This document shows, piece after piece, positions 16,895 to 24,570 of a DNA stretch of 64,000 bases. Position 1 is the first letter of the stretch; each line of letters begins with the position of its first letter. The stretch is taken from assembly GCF_039538145.1 (NCBI RefSeq), contig NZ_BAABBV010000001.1, positions 1,550,001 through 1,614,000 of the forward strand, given 5' to 3'. The notes under the pieces are model-generated. The model was given only the letters and a program-made list of their open reading frames with translations. It ran no database searches and was not told the DNA's origin. Made by a program: the position numbers and the translations under genes. The stretch comes from Gryllotalpicola daejeonensis (GTDB lineage: Bacteria; Actinomycetota; Actinomycetes; Actinomycetales; Microbacteriaceae).

Positions 16895-17414
16895 CGTTGC
16901 CTCCTGCGGTAACGGGTGCGTGCTCGGCGAGATAGGTGCGGACCTGCTTGGTGATGATTCCCTCGACGATGAAGGACATGAAGGGAATGACGCCGCCCAG
17001 CGCGATCTGCACGAACTTCGTGAACGGCATGCGCATCAGGCTCCACAGCCGGAAGTCGGCGAACAGGTAGAGCACGTAGAGCCAGCCGTGCGCGATCAGC
17101 ACCGCGATCGACAGGTTGACGCCCTGCAGGTACGGGTCGGTCGCCGGGTTCACGAGCGGGAACGAGATGATCGGCTGCCCGGGCTGGAACGCGTAGACCC
17201 AGTGCCCGAAGCCGTACTTCACGACCATCTCGGCGCACAGCAGCAGCAGCATGACGCCGGTGATCCACGCGGTGACCTGATAGAGCCGCAGCGCGGCGGG
17301 CACCTTGGGCAGATCGGCCGGGCGCGGGCGCGCGCCCTTGACGCTGCGCAGCTGCTCCCACAGGCGAGACAGGTACGTGCCCTCGTCGGTCGACGGGGCA
17401 GTGGTCTGCGGCAT
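16890..17414 (-). CDS. DUF3817 integral membrane protein
   Basis: 174-residue membrane protein of the DUF3817 family, common in actinobacteria and often next to guaA; function unknown. An N-terminal cytoplasmic segment of ~40 residues is followed by hydrophobic helices (LYQVTAWITGVMLLLLCAEM, LSIAVLIAHGWLYVLYLFAD, FVQIALGGVIPFMSFIVEGI). The family-type motifs HGWLYVLYLFADFRLW and PFMSFIVE are visible. It overlaps guaA at its stop codon and begins four bases after the SURF1 gene, so translational coupling in both directions is likely. Confidence 0.88.
16892..16905 (-). promoter_or_regulatory. Shine-Dalgarno and ATT start of guaA
   Basis: On the minus strand a perfect AGGAGG (16905-16900) is followed by CAACG and then ATT (16894-16892), and the ATTAG there overlaps the TAG stop of the upstream DUF3817 gene. 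The strong site at ideal spacing is the evidence for initiation at ATT. Confidence 0.75.
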
Positions 17415-17418
17415 GCGT

Positions 17419-18312
17419 TCAGTCTACTTTCTGGGTTGCTGGGGATTGATCGGATGCCTGCTCCGAAGTGGACCGTTCATCGCCTCTCCCCGCCGCGCTT
17501 CGCGCGGCCGGGGACTCGCCGCCGCGAGGGCCCACTGGGCCCTCGCTTTCAGCGAGCTCGTCCTCGATCTCCCTCTCCCAGGCATCCTTCGTGAGCCGGT
17601 ACCAGAGGTAGACGGCGAAGCCGGCGAACACGGCCCACTCTGCGGCGTAGAAGGCGTTCAGCCAGTCGATCGACTTCTGCTGGATCGGCGGCGGGGCGTA
17701 GATCGGCGCGAGGCCGGCCGGCACGTGGTTGCCCGCGACGAGGTAGGCCTCGAAGATTCGCGGACTGTCGCCGAGCTGCGACCAGTGGTTGATCAGGATG
17801 GCCACGGCCAGGTCCTTCATGGCGGGCGGGTTGCCGGCGAGGCTGTCCTCCGGCTGCTCGGGCGGATCAGTGGGCTGGATGCGCCCCGACAGGTCGAGTT
17901 GCTCGGGCGCCTCTGCCTCGAGCCGCTGCTCGGTCGAGATCGCGATCGCCCGGCTCGCTGTGAAGCCTCGCGCGACGGCAAGATGTGCGCCGGCATCCGG
18001 CCCGCTGCTCACAATCGTGTGCGCGACGACCCACCAGCCGCGGCGCCCGCTGTTGTTGTCGCGATCCTGGATCAGCGTGTAGTCGGCGGGAACGGTGGTC
18101 GCGCTCACCGTGACCAGCTGGCCAACGCGGTCGGAGGCGATCGCCTTGCCCGGGCTCAGCACGTCCTGCAGCTCGTGAGTGGTCTCGGTGATCTGCGGGC
18201 CGACCTGGCGCGCTTCGACGGCGCGGGTGAGCTGCCACTTGCCGAGGTAGGCGAAGCCGCCGGCGACCGCGAGTGCGATCAGCAGCACGCCGATCCAGCG
18301 CGGGCGGCGCAT
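17419..18312 (-). CDS. SURF1-family protein
   Basis: 297-residue SURF1 homologue, an assembly factor for haem-copper cytochrome c oxidase in the cytoplasmic membrane. It has the two-helix topology of the family: N-terminal MRRPRWIGVLLIALAVAGGF, GKWQLTRAVEAR just after it (the conserved LGxWQ motif), a large extracytoplasmic domain with GRRGWWVVAHT and VARGF, and a C-terminal helix FYAAEWAVFAGFAVYLWYRL. The last ~55 residues are a charged, low-complexity cytoplasmic tail. ATG 18312 follows the antiporter stop by 40 bases; its ribosome-binding site is weak. Confidence 0.88.
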   Translation of the reverse strand: MRRPRWIGVLLIALAVAGGFAYLGKWQLTRAVEARQVGPQITETTHELQDVLSPGKAIASDRVGQLVTVSATTVPADYTLIQDRDNNSGRRGWWVVAHTIVSSGPDAGAHLAVARGFTASRAIAISTEQRLEAEAPEQLDLSGRIQPTDPPEQPEDSLAGNPPAMKDLAVAILINHWSQLGDSPRIFEAYLVAGNHVPAGLAPIYAPPPIQQKSIDWLNAFYAAEWAVFAGFAVYLWYRLTKDAWEREIEDELAESEGPVGPRGGESPAARSAAGRGDERSTSEQASDQSPATQKVD

Positions 18313-18352
18313 GACCTGGAACAGCGTCAGGTCGCCTGGGTGGGGGGCGTGC

Positions 18353-19708
18353 TCAGAGATCGTCGGGCTGCTTTCGTGCGTCGGACTCCATCGCGGCTTC
18401 GATGGCGGGATCCAATTGCGGATGCCTGCTATTAGTTATTTCACCGTCGACCTGTGAACCAGCCGGTGGTCGCTTCACCGCCCTCTTCGCGGCGCGCTTC
18501 TGGCGGCTGCGCCTGAGCCACGCGTTGAACCGGTCGGAGTTCGCGGCCATGAGCGGCCCGAGGATCGCCATGATCAGCACGTACAGCCCGGCGAACGGCG
18601 AGAGGCGCGCGTCAAGCCCGGCTCCGACGGCCAGCGTCGCGAGGATCAGCACGAACTCTCCGCGGTTCTGGAGGATCACATACGTGTTCACGCCCGCCGT
18701 GAAATCCAGCTTGTTCAGCCATGCGATCAGCTGGCTCGCGCCGAAGTTCAGCAGCATCGTGAGCACGACCGCGGCGATCACGACCCACGTCACCTGCGGG
18801 AACTTCGCGATGTCGAGGTCGAGCCCGAAGTTCAGGAAGAAGAACGCGGCGAAGATGTCGCGCAGCGGCACGGTGACCCGCTCTATTCGGCCGTGGTACC
18901 GCGTGGCGCCGAGCACGACACCGATGAGGAAGGCGCCGATCGCATCGGTCACCCCGATCAGCTCGCCGATGCCGCCGAACACGACGGCGAGCCCGAAGAA
19001 CAGCACCGTGAACAGCTCGTCGTCTTTCGTCTGCAGCAGCCGCGAGACGATCCGACCGCCCCAGCGCGCGATCGAGAACATCACGACGATGAAGACGAAG
19101 TCGATCACGAGCCGCAGCGCGATCGGCCAGAAGCCGGTTGCGTGGCTGAGCGCTGCGGAGACGATCGCGAGGTAGATCGCGATGAAGATGTCCTCGATGA
19201 CGGTGACGCCGAGGATCATCGGCGTCTCGTCGTTGGTCAGCCGCCGCAGCTCGATGAGCAGCTTGGTGACGATCGCGCTCGACGAGGTCGCGGTCATGCC
19301 GGCGATGATCAGCGCCTCGCGGGTGCCCCACCCGACCCAGAATCCGAACGCGATGCCCGCGCCCAGATTGATCGCGACGTACGATCCGCCCGAGATCAGC
19401 AGGCGGTTGAAGCTGCCGAAGAACTCCTCTTGATCGAACTCGAGGCCCAGGCTGAACAGCAGCAGCAAGAGCCCGAACACCGCGATCAGCTGCACATCCG
19501 CTGCCTCGAAGTCCAGTGGGAAGGCGTGCGTGTGCGGGCTCGCGAGCAGCCCGACGACCATGTAGACGGGGATCGCCGGAAGCCCGACGCGGCGGGCCAG
19601 TCGCCCCAGCACGTAGGCGATGAGGAACAGGATGCCGAGGGTGATCAGGTTCTCGGCCAAGTCGCCGTGATCACCCGATGCGGCAGCAATCAGGGCCGCG
19701 GCGTGCAC
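18353..19708 (-). CDS. Cation:proton antiporter, CPA2 family (KhtU/KefB-like)
   Basis: 451-residue integral membrane antiporter expelling K+ (or another cation) in exchange for protons. About 12 hydrophobic segments are visible. The CPA2 core includes GLEFDQEEFFGSFNRLL, the TATSSSAIVTKLL segment, and the ion-binding helix GVTVIEDIFIAIYLAIV with a central Glu-Asp. FLIGVVLGATRYHGRIE and NFGLDLDIAKF are also typical. A charged cytoplasmic tail of ~60 residues has no nucleotide-binding domain. GTG at 19708 begins two bases after the regulator gene, so the two encode a KhtT/KhtU-type pair. Confidence 0.9.
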   Translation of the reverse strand: MHAAALIAAASGDHGDLAENLITLGILFLIAYVLGRLARRVGLPAIPVYMVVGLLASPHTHAFPLDFEAADVQLIAVFGLLLLLFSLGLEFDQEEFFGSFNRLLISGGSYVAINLGAGIAFGFWVGWGTREALIIAGMTATSSSAIVTKLLIELRRLTNDETPMILGVTVIEDIFIAIYLAIVSAALSHATGFWPIALRLVIDFVFIVVMFSIARWGGRIVSRLLQTKDDELFTVLFFGLAVVFGGIGELIGVTDAIGAFLIGVVLGATRYHGRIERVTVPLRDIFAAFFFLNFGLDLDIAKFPQVTWVVIAAVVLTMLLNFGASQLIAWLNKLDFTAGVNTYVILQNRGEFVLILATLAVGAGLDARLSPFAGLYVLIMAILGPLMAANSDRFNAWLRRSRQKRAAKRAVKRPPAGSQVDGEITNSRHPQLDPAIEAAMESDARKQPDDL

Positions 19709-19710
19709 GG

Positions 19711-20244
19711 TCAGGTCCCGGGCGGGGCGTCGGCGAGCGCCTGGCGCGCGGCCACGGTGCCCGAGCGGAAGAACTCGAAGGCCTTCGCGACCTTCTCTGG
19801 AGCCCCCGCGACCACCAGCGTGTCACCGGGGAAGACCTTGAAATCGGGCCCGGGGCCGGGGTTCGCGGCCTCGCCGCGCACCACGGCGACGACGGTCAGC
19901 CCGATCAGGCCGTGGTCAGCGGGGGCGCCGAGCGGCTGCCCCGCGATGTGGTCGTCGTAGTCGACCGTGAACCAGTCGATCGACAGGCCGGGGATCTGGT
20001 CGAGCGCCGCCAGGCTCTCGGTGATCTGCGTGCCGCCGAGCAGTTCGGCGAGCGTGTGCGCCTCGTCTTCGTTGAGGCGGATGCTGATCTTGGTGACCTC
20101 GTCGGGGTTCTCTGCGTCGCTGAAGGTGATGAGGTCGTTCGCGCCGCTGCGGTGGGCGATGACCCCGATCTTGCCGCCGTCTTCGGCCACGAAACTGTGC
20201 AGCACGCCCACCCCGGGCAGCTTCACGCGTCGAACGTCGACCAT
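19711..20244 (-). CDS. KhtT-like antiporter regulatory subunit with RCK_C domain
   Basis: 177-residue cytoplasmic protein that gates the adjacent antiporter. The N-terminal half (MVDVRRVKLPGVGVLHSFV ... GKIGVIAHRSG) matches the KhtT-type N-domain. The C-terminal half (about 90-165) is an RCK_C/TrkA-C ligand-binding domain: FTVDYDDHIAGQPLG, GLTVVAVVRG, FPGDTLVVAGAPEKV. In Bacillus KhtT such domains sense c-di-AMP, which may hold here but is inference. It has its own promoter region (GAGGAGCC Shine-Dalgarno, TAGACT upstream) and is the first gene of the five-gene run ending in guaA. Confidence 0.87.
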   Translation of the reverse strand: MVDVRRVKLPGVGVLHSFVAEDGGKIGVIAHRSGANDLITFSDAENPDEVTKISIRLNEDEAHTLAELLGGTQITESLAALDQIPGLSIDWFTVDYDDHIAGQPLGAPADHGLIGLTVVAVVRGEAANPGPGPDFKVFPGDTLVVAGAPEKVAKAFEFFRSGTVAARQALADAPPGT

Positions 20245-20310
20245 GTCACAAGGCTCCTCACCGGTTTCGCGGTGCGACCAGTCTAGGCAAGGGGCGCGCA
20301 CCGCACGTGG

Positions 20311-20359
20311 TCGCCACTTCCTGCCGGCTCGCGGCGCACGAAGCAGCGAGAAGTGGCGA
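20311..20359. repeat. Hairpin with TCGCCACTTC / GAAGTGGCGA arms
   Basis: A perfect 10-bp inverted repeat brackets GCCGGCTCGCGGCGCACGAA. Pieces of the same sequence (GCCGGCT, CGCGGCGC, GCACGAAG, TGGCGATG) reappear in order at 23290-23338, after the sigma-associated membrane gene. This suggests a second family of intergenic palindromes, the second copy having lost its left arm. Confidence 0.4.
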
Positions 20360-20368
20360 TGATTGAGC

Positions 20369-21301
20369 ATGGATTCCCGCGCCGACGAGCTCGTCGAAGG
20401 CCCCCGAGGGCGACGGATGCTGTACGAGCTGTCGAACGTCGAGACGCTCCGCGGGGCGCTCGGTCTCTCGGTCGACTGGGCGCGGTACTGGCAGGAGCCC
20501 GACGAAACCGACCGGATGCTCGAGGAACCTGACTTCGTCGGGCCGCTTCGCGCGGTCGCCGCGCAGGTCGCCGCCGCCCCGGAGGCGCAGTGGCTCTGGG
20601 ACCCCGCCGCGCCCGAGCAGTTCGTCACGCACTGGTTCGAGACCGACCCCTACACCCGGCGCGAGCGGGAGCCGCGCCCTCTCGACCCGACGACCATCCC
20701 CGCCGACCTCGAGAGGTGGAAACGCGAGGCCGACGCTGACGAAGTGAGCTTCCGCGAATCGCGAGAGGCCGACCCCGCCAGTCGGGTCAGCGGCGCCTGG
20801 TGGTCGCTGCCGCAGTACGTCGGTGTGTGGTCCTCCCCCGCACTCGGGCGTCTCGGGCCCGCGGCGCTCCACTTCGTCGAGGACGGTATGGATTTCACCC
20901 ACGCCCGCGTCTGGCCGGTCAGTGTCCGACCCGGCGCACGCATCGTCGAGATCGATGGGCCGGATGCCTGGGCCGAGCTCTGCCGCAGGCATCCGTTCGA
21001 CGTGAGTGAGTCGCGGCGAACGGTGTGGGAGTGGACGACGGGCCGCGACGGCCGCTGGGTCCTTCCCGACTGGCCAGCGGTGGCTCGCGAATGGGACGCC
21101 GTGCACGTCACCGGCGCCGGCTACCTGCGCACGGCGGGTCGCGCGATCGCCGTCGACGGTGAGACGGCGACCGTGCTTGCGGGCTGGGAACCTGGCCAAA
21201 CCGCGTGGCTCACCGATGCCTTCGAGGTCACGGGGCCCGCCGTCGAGTGGGTCGCTGAGCCCGCCGACGACTGCGGCTTCGACTGGAAGCCGATCGGCTG
21301 A
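20369..21301 (+). CDS. Uncharacterised soluble protein
   Basis: 310-residue predicted cytoplasmic protein rich in tryptophan and acidic residues. I do not recognise a catalytic motif. Visible blocks are SVDWARYWQEPDETDRML, VSGAWWSLPQYVGVWSSPALG, IVEIDGPDAWAELCRRHPFDV, and a repeat-like pair AREWDAVHVTGAGYL ... AGWEPGQTAWL. The HPFDV/DWPAVAREWDAVHVT layout resembles large actinobacterial families of unknown function that look like ligand-sensing or ADP-ribosyl-type proteins, but this is only an impression. A TTG at 20363 is an alternative start to the ATG used here. Divergent from khtT. Confidence 0.7.
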   Translation: MDSRADELVEGPRGRRMLYELSNVETLRGALGLSVDWARYWQEPDETDRMLEEPDFVGPLRAVAAQVAAAPEAQWLWDPAAPEQFVTHWFETDPYTRREREPRPLDPTTIPADLERWKREADADEVSFRESREADPASRVSGAWWSLPQYVGVWSSPALGRLGPAALHFVEDGMDFTHARVWPVSVRPGARIVEIDGPDAWAELCRRHPFDVSESRRTVWEWTTGRDGRWVLPDWPAVAREWDAVHVTGAGYLRTAGRAIAVDGETATVLAGWEPGQTAWLTDAFEVTGPAVEWVAEPADDCGFDWKPIG

Positions 21302-21329
21302 GATCCACCCAAAGGTGGGGTGATCGCAC

Positions 21330-21347
21330 GCGAGACGATCGTCTCGC
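21330..21347. promoter_or_regulatory. 18-bp perfect palindrome upstream of the ECF sigma gene
   Basis: GCGAGACGATCGTCTCGC is exactly self-complementary and lies in the -20 to -40 region of the sigma gene start, followed by the -10-like CACTAT (21354-21359) six bases before the ATG. It could be an operator overlapping the -35 region. A small hairpin (CCACCC-AAA-GGTGGG, 21305-21319) before it may end the upstream transcript. Confidence 0.5.
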
Positions 21348-21365
21348 CCGAGACACTATTCGGGT

Positions 21366-21974
21366 ATGAGCGATTCACAGGGCGTCGGGGACGCGGCAGC
21401 GACGCTGCTGACCGACCCCGACACCGACATCGGATTGCTCCGACGCATCGTCGCCAAGGACAGCGACGCCTTCGACGTGCTCTACGCGCGCCATGTCCGC
21501 ACGGTCTACCGTGCGGCGCTGGCTCGAGTGCGGTCGGTGCCCGACGCCGAGGAGATCACCCAGGAGGCCTTCGTGACGCTGTGGCGTCGCGCAGCATCCG
21601 TTCAACTCAATGAATCCCTGCTGCCCTGGCTGCTCGCGACCGCGCGCTACGTCGCGTTGAATCGCATGCGATCGGATGCCTCGCGCCTCGCGCACCTGGC
21701 AGACGCCGACCTCGAGGCCCGGCCCGACGGGGCGCCGACGGCAGAGGACCGCTACGAGCAGTCGCGCCTCGCGGCCGCGATCGCGGCGGCGGTGGCCGCC
21801 CTGTCGGCATCCGATCAAGCCATCTACCGCCTCTGCATCGAAGACGGCCTGGGCTACGCGGAAGCTGCCACGAGCCTCGGCCTCACCCACGGCGCCGTCC
21901 GCAACCGGCTCAGCCGCGTGCGCAAGTCGCTTCGCACCGAACTCAAGGACTACGAGAAGGGAGGCCGGGCATGA
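21366..21974 (+). CDS. ECF-family RNA polymerase sigma factor
   Basis: 202-residue alternative sigma factor. Region 2 is at about residues 35-85 (FDVLYARHVRTVYRAALAR, DAEEITQEAFVTLWRRA, LPWLLATARYVALNRMR). Region 4 is at about 130-190 (LSASDQAIYRLCIEDGLGYA, AATSLGLTHGAVRNRLSRVR). It shares a four-base ATGA overlap with a membrane protein gene that probably carries the anti-sigma function. The ATG at 21366 follows CACTAT by six bases, so a leaderless message and autoregulation are plausible. The stimulus is unknown. Confidence 0.9.
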   Translation: MSDSQGVGDAAATLLTDPDTDIGLLRRIVAKDSDAFDVLYARHVRTVYRAALARVRSVPDAEEITQEAFVTLWRRAASVQLNESLLPWLLATARYVALNRMRSDASRLAHLADADLEARPDGAPTAEDRYEQSRLAAAIAAAVAALSASDQAIYRLCIEDGLGYAEAATSLGLTHGAVRNRLSRVRKSLRTELKDYEKGGRA

Positions 21975-23275
21975 ACACGGAACTCGACCCGCTCGGCCCG
22001 CTCGGACCCACCGACGCGCAGATCGCTCGCATGCACGCCGGGGTGCGCGCGACGATCTCGATCGATCAGGTGCGTACGCGCCGTCGCCGCGGATGGACGA
22101 TCGGCGGCACGCTCGGACTGCTCGTCGTCCTCGCCGGGGGCACCTCGGTCGCCATGGCGGCCGGTGTGCTGCGGGCGCCGGCCTGGTTCACCGCGGCCTC
22201 GGCACCCGCGCCGACGGCAACTGCGACGGCGACGCGCGAGCCGATAACTGTCACCGTTCCGACGCCGACGCCGAGTCCGACGACGACGTCGGCGCCCGTC
22301 ACGTTCGACCTGCCGTGCGAGCAGCAGATCGACCCCGCGGTGCTTGCCAGGGTCGCCCCGGGGCTGACGCTCGGCACCTCGATCATCGCGCCGCAGAGCG
22401 GTGATGTCGCACAGCGCCTCACACTGGCGCCGGTCGGAATCCCGTCCGAGGCCGTTGCGGATCTCGCCGCGGCGCAGTCCGGCTACTACTCATGCACGTG
22501 GGGTGGCCCCTCGACCGTCTCCCTGCCGGTCGCGCAGATCTCTCTGGCGGTCCTGCCCGCCGCGGCGGGGTCGTTTGACGCGGATTCCGCCTACTACGCC
22601 GGCAATCCCCCAGCGCAGCAGCTTCCGCCGCTGCCCCTCGGTGATCGGGAATTCGCAGGCTGCGCCGACGACGCCTTCCACAATGGCTGCCGCATCGACA
22701 TCCTCCAGGATGACCTCTGGCTCGCCGTAGTGGTGACGCCTGGCAGCGGCCATGCCCTCGATGCCTCGTCAGCGGCGACCGCATTGAGTTCGGTCGCGGA
22801 ATCAGCACTGAGCCGCCTCTTCACCGCGGGAATGGAGCCCCCCGCTGCCGAGCCGGGAACGTCCCCGCAACTCAGCTCGACGGACTGCTCGGCGATTCAG
22901 CGAGCGCTCACATCACAATTGGGCGGCGCAGCGCTGACGTGGTCGGGCCTCAGCGCTGACGACGACGCGCCGCTGTTACGTGAGGCCTTCAATGAGAGCG
23001 GTGCGTACACCTGCTCGGCTGCGAATCTGACTGAGGTGACGGTTATTCCAGGGGCGGGCAGCTGGGGCTGGGCGGTGCCGTACGACCCTCTGGACACCGT
23101 GACCGCTTTGAGCGTCGCGGGCACTCCTGGTGTCGCATCCGCCCGCGAGGTGTGCCCGTGGCACACGTCGTGCTGGGTCGACGGAGTGGTCGACGGCGCA
23201 ATCGTCACCGTTTCCGCGACCGACACGCCCACGGCGTTACGCGAGATCGCCGCGATCGCGCATGCTGTGGGTTAG
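21971..23275 (+). CDS. Single-span membrane protein paired with the ECF sigma factor
   Basis: 434 residues: a short cytoplasmic N-terminus (about 40 residues), a basic RTRRRRGW stop, one transmembrane helix (about 44-66, TIGGTLGLLVVLAGGTSVAM), a Thr/Pro/Ala-rich linker and a large extracytoplasmic part. That part holds several cysteines (for example LPCEQQ, YYSCTWGG, FAGCADDAFHNGC, TDCSAIQ, YTCSAAN, VCPWHTSC) in two similar halves. It has no recognisable zinc anti-sigma motif, but the overlap with the sigma gene and the topology suggest a membrane regulator. Function otherwise unknown. Confidence 0.8.
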   Translation: MNTELDPLGPLGPTDAQIARMHAGVRATISIDQVRTRRRRGWTIGGTLGLLVVLAGGTSVAMAAGVLRAPAWFTAASAPAPTATATATREPITVTVPTPTPSPTTTSAPVTFDLPCEQQIDPAVLARVAPGLTLGTSIIAPQSGDVAQRLTLAPVGIPSEAVADLAAAQSGYYSCTWGGPSTVSLPVAQISLAVLPAAAGSFDADSAYYAGNPPAQQLPPLPLGDREFAGCADDAFHNGCRIDILQDDLWLAVVVTPGSGHALDASSAATALSSVAESALSRLFTAGMEPPAAEPGTSPQLSSTDCSAIQRALTSQLGGAALTWSGLSADDDAPLLREAFNESGAYTCSAANLTEVTVIPGAGSWGWAVPYDPLDTVTALSVAGTPGVASAREVCPWHTSCWVDGVVDGAIVTVSATDTPTALREIAAIAHAVG

Positions 23276-23360
23276 AGCGCGCAAGCGGCCGCCGGCTTTC
23301 GTGGGGTCGCGGCGCGCAAGGCGCACGAAGTGGCGATGTGAACATCTCGCCGACGCCCCG

Positions 23361-24482
23361 CTAGTCGGCGAGATACGGCGCGACGACGACCTCGACGCGC
23401 TGGAACTCCTTGAGGTCCGAGTAGCCGGTCGTCGCCATCGAGCGGCGCAGCGCGCCGATCAGGTTGGCGGTGCCGTCGGCGACCGTCGCCGGGCCATAGA
23501 GCACTTCTTCGAGCGAGCCGACCGTCCCGACCTGCACTCGGTGGCCGCGCGGAAGCTCGGGGTGGTGCGCCTCGGCGCCCCAGTGCCAGCCGCCGCCGGG
23601 CGCCTCCTCGGCGCGCGCGAGGGCCGAGCCGAGCATGACGGCATCCGCGCCGCAGGCGATCGCCTTCACGATGTCGCCAGAGCTGCCGAGGCCGCCGTCG
23701 GCGATCACGTGCACATAGCGGCCGCCCGACTCGTCCATGTAGTCCCGGCGCGCGCCCGCCACGTCGGCGACCGCCGTCGCCATGGGGGCATGGATGCCTG
23801 TCACGAGCCGCGTCGTCGACGCCGCTCCCCCGCCGAAGCCGACGAGCACGCCCGCCGCGCCCGTGCGCATCAGGTGCAGGGCCGCGGTGTACGTCGCCGC
23901 GCCGCCGACGATGACCGGCACGTCGAGCTCGTAGATGAACTTCTTGAGGTTCAGCGGCTCGCGCTGCTTCGCGACGTGCTCTGCGCTGACCGTGGTGCCG
24001 CGGATGACGAACAGGTCGACACCGGCGGCCAGCACGGTCTCGTAGAACTGCTGGGTGCGCTGCGGGCTGAGCGCACCGGCGACGGTCACGCCGGCCGCGC
24101 GGATCTCGGCCAGCCGGTCGCGGATCAGCTCGGCCTTCACCGGCTCCGAGTAGATCTGCTGCATGCGCTGCGTCGCGCTCTCGACCGGCAGCGAGCGGAT
24201 CTCGGCGAGCAGCGGCTCCGGGTCCTCGTAACGGGTCCACAGACCCTCGAGGTCGAGCACGCCGAGGCCGCCGAGCTCGCCGATCCTGATCGCGGTGGCC
24301 GGCGAGACGACCGAGTCCATGGGGGCTGCGATGATCGGCGTCTCGAAGGTGAACGCGTCGATCTGCCACGTGACGCTGACGTTCTCGGGGTCACGGGTGC
24401 GCCGGCTCGGCACCACCGCCACATCGTCGAATGCGTACACGCGACGCGCGCGCTTGCTGACGCCGATCTCGATCTCTGTCAC
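23361..24482 (-). CDS. guaB3: GuaB3-family IMP dehydrogenase-like protein
   Basis: 373-residue TIM-barrel paralogue of IMP dehydrogenase lacking the CBS pair. Conserved: RVYAFDDVAVVPSRRTRDPE, PIIAAPMDSVVSP, GGLGVLDLEGLWTRYEDPE, VHVIADGGLGSSGDIVKA. At the loop where IMPDH has GSICTTR the sequence is GGGAASTTR, so the catalytic cysteine is replaced by serine (residue 222). Such GuaB3 proteins are general in actinobacteria and their reaction remains uncertain. GTG start at 24482 with TAGGCT six bases upstream. Divergent from the C-S lyase gene across a palindromic repeat. Confidence 0.88.
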   Translation of the reverse strand: MTEIEIGVSKRARRVYAFDDVAVVPSRRTRDPENVSVTWQIDAFTFETPIIAAPMDSVVSPATAIRIGELGGLGVLDLEGLWTRYEDPEPLLAEIRSLPVESATQRMQQIYSEPVKAELIRDRLAEIRAAGVTVAGALSPQRTQQFYETVLAAGVDLFVIRGTTVSAEHVAKQREPLNLKKFIYELDVPVIVGGAATYTAALHLMRTGAAGVLVGFGGGAASTTRLVTGIHAPMATAVADVAGARRDYMDESGGRYVHVIADGGLGSSGDIVKAIACGADAVMLGSALARAEEAPGGGWHWGAEAHHPELPRGHRVQVGTVGSLEEVLYGPATVADGTANLIGALRRSMATTGYSDLKEFQRVEVVVAPYLAD

Positions 24483-24488
24483 CCGCCC

Positions 24489-24494
24489 AGCCTA
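24489..24494 (-). promoter_or_regulatory. Leaderless-type -10 box of guaB3
   Basis: Minus-strand TAGGCT ends six bases before the GTG start at 24482. The divergent C-S lyase gene has the identical hexamer at the same spacing (24559-24564), which supports both. Confidence 0.55.
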
Positions 24495-24515
24495 GCGACC
24501 ACCCCAAACGCCGCA

Positions 24516-24544
24516 GGTCGACTCGGCGAAGCCGAATGGAGACC
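24516..24544. repeat. 29-bp palindromic intergenic repeat, copy 1
   Basis: Sequence with GGTC...GACC ends and a central CTCGGC-GAA-GCCGAA hairpin. A second copy at 52521-52549 matches at 28 of 29 positions, with a 15-base partial copy next to it. Here it lies between the divergent guaB3 and C-S lyase promoters. Confidence 0.75.
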
Positions 24545-24558
24545 GAGGCTCTCCGACC

Positions 24559-24564
24559 TAGGCT
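24559..24564 (+). promoter_or_regulatory. Leaderless-type -10 box of the C-S lyase gene
   Basis: TAGGCT ends six bases before the ATG at 24571; the gap TTCCCC has no Shine-Dalgarno. Confidence 0.55.
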
Positions 24565-24570
24565 TTCCCC

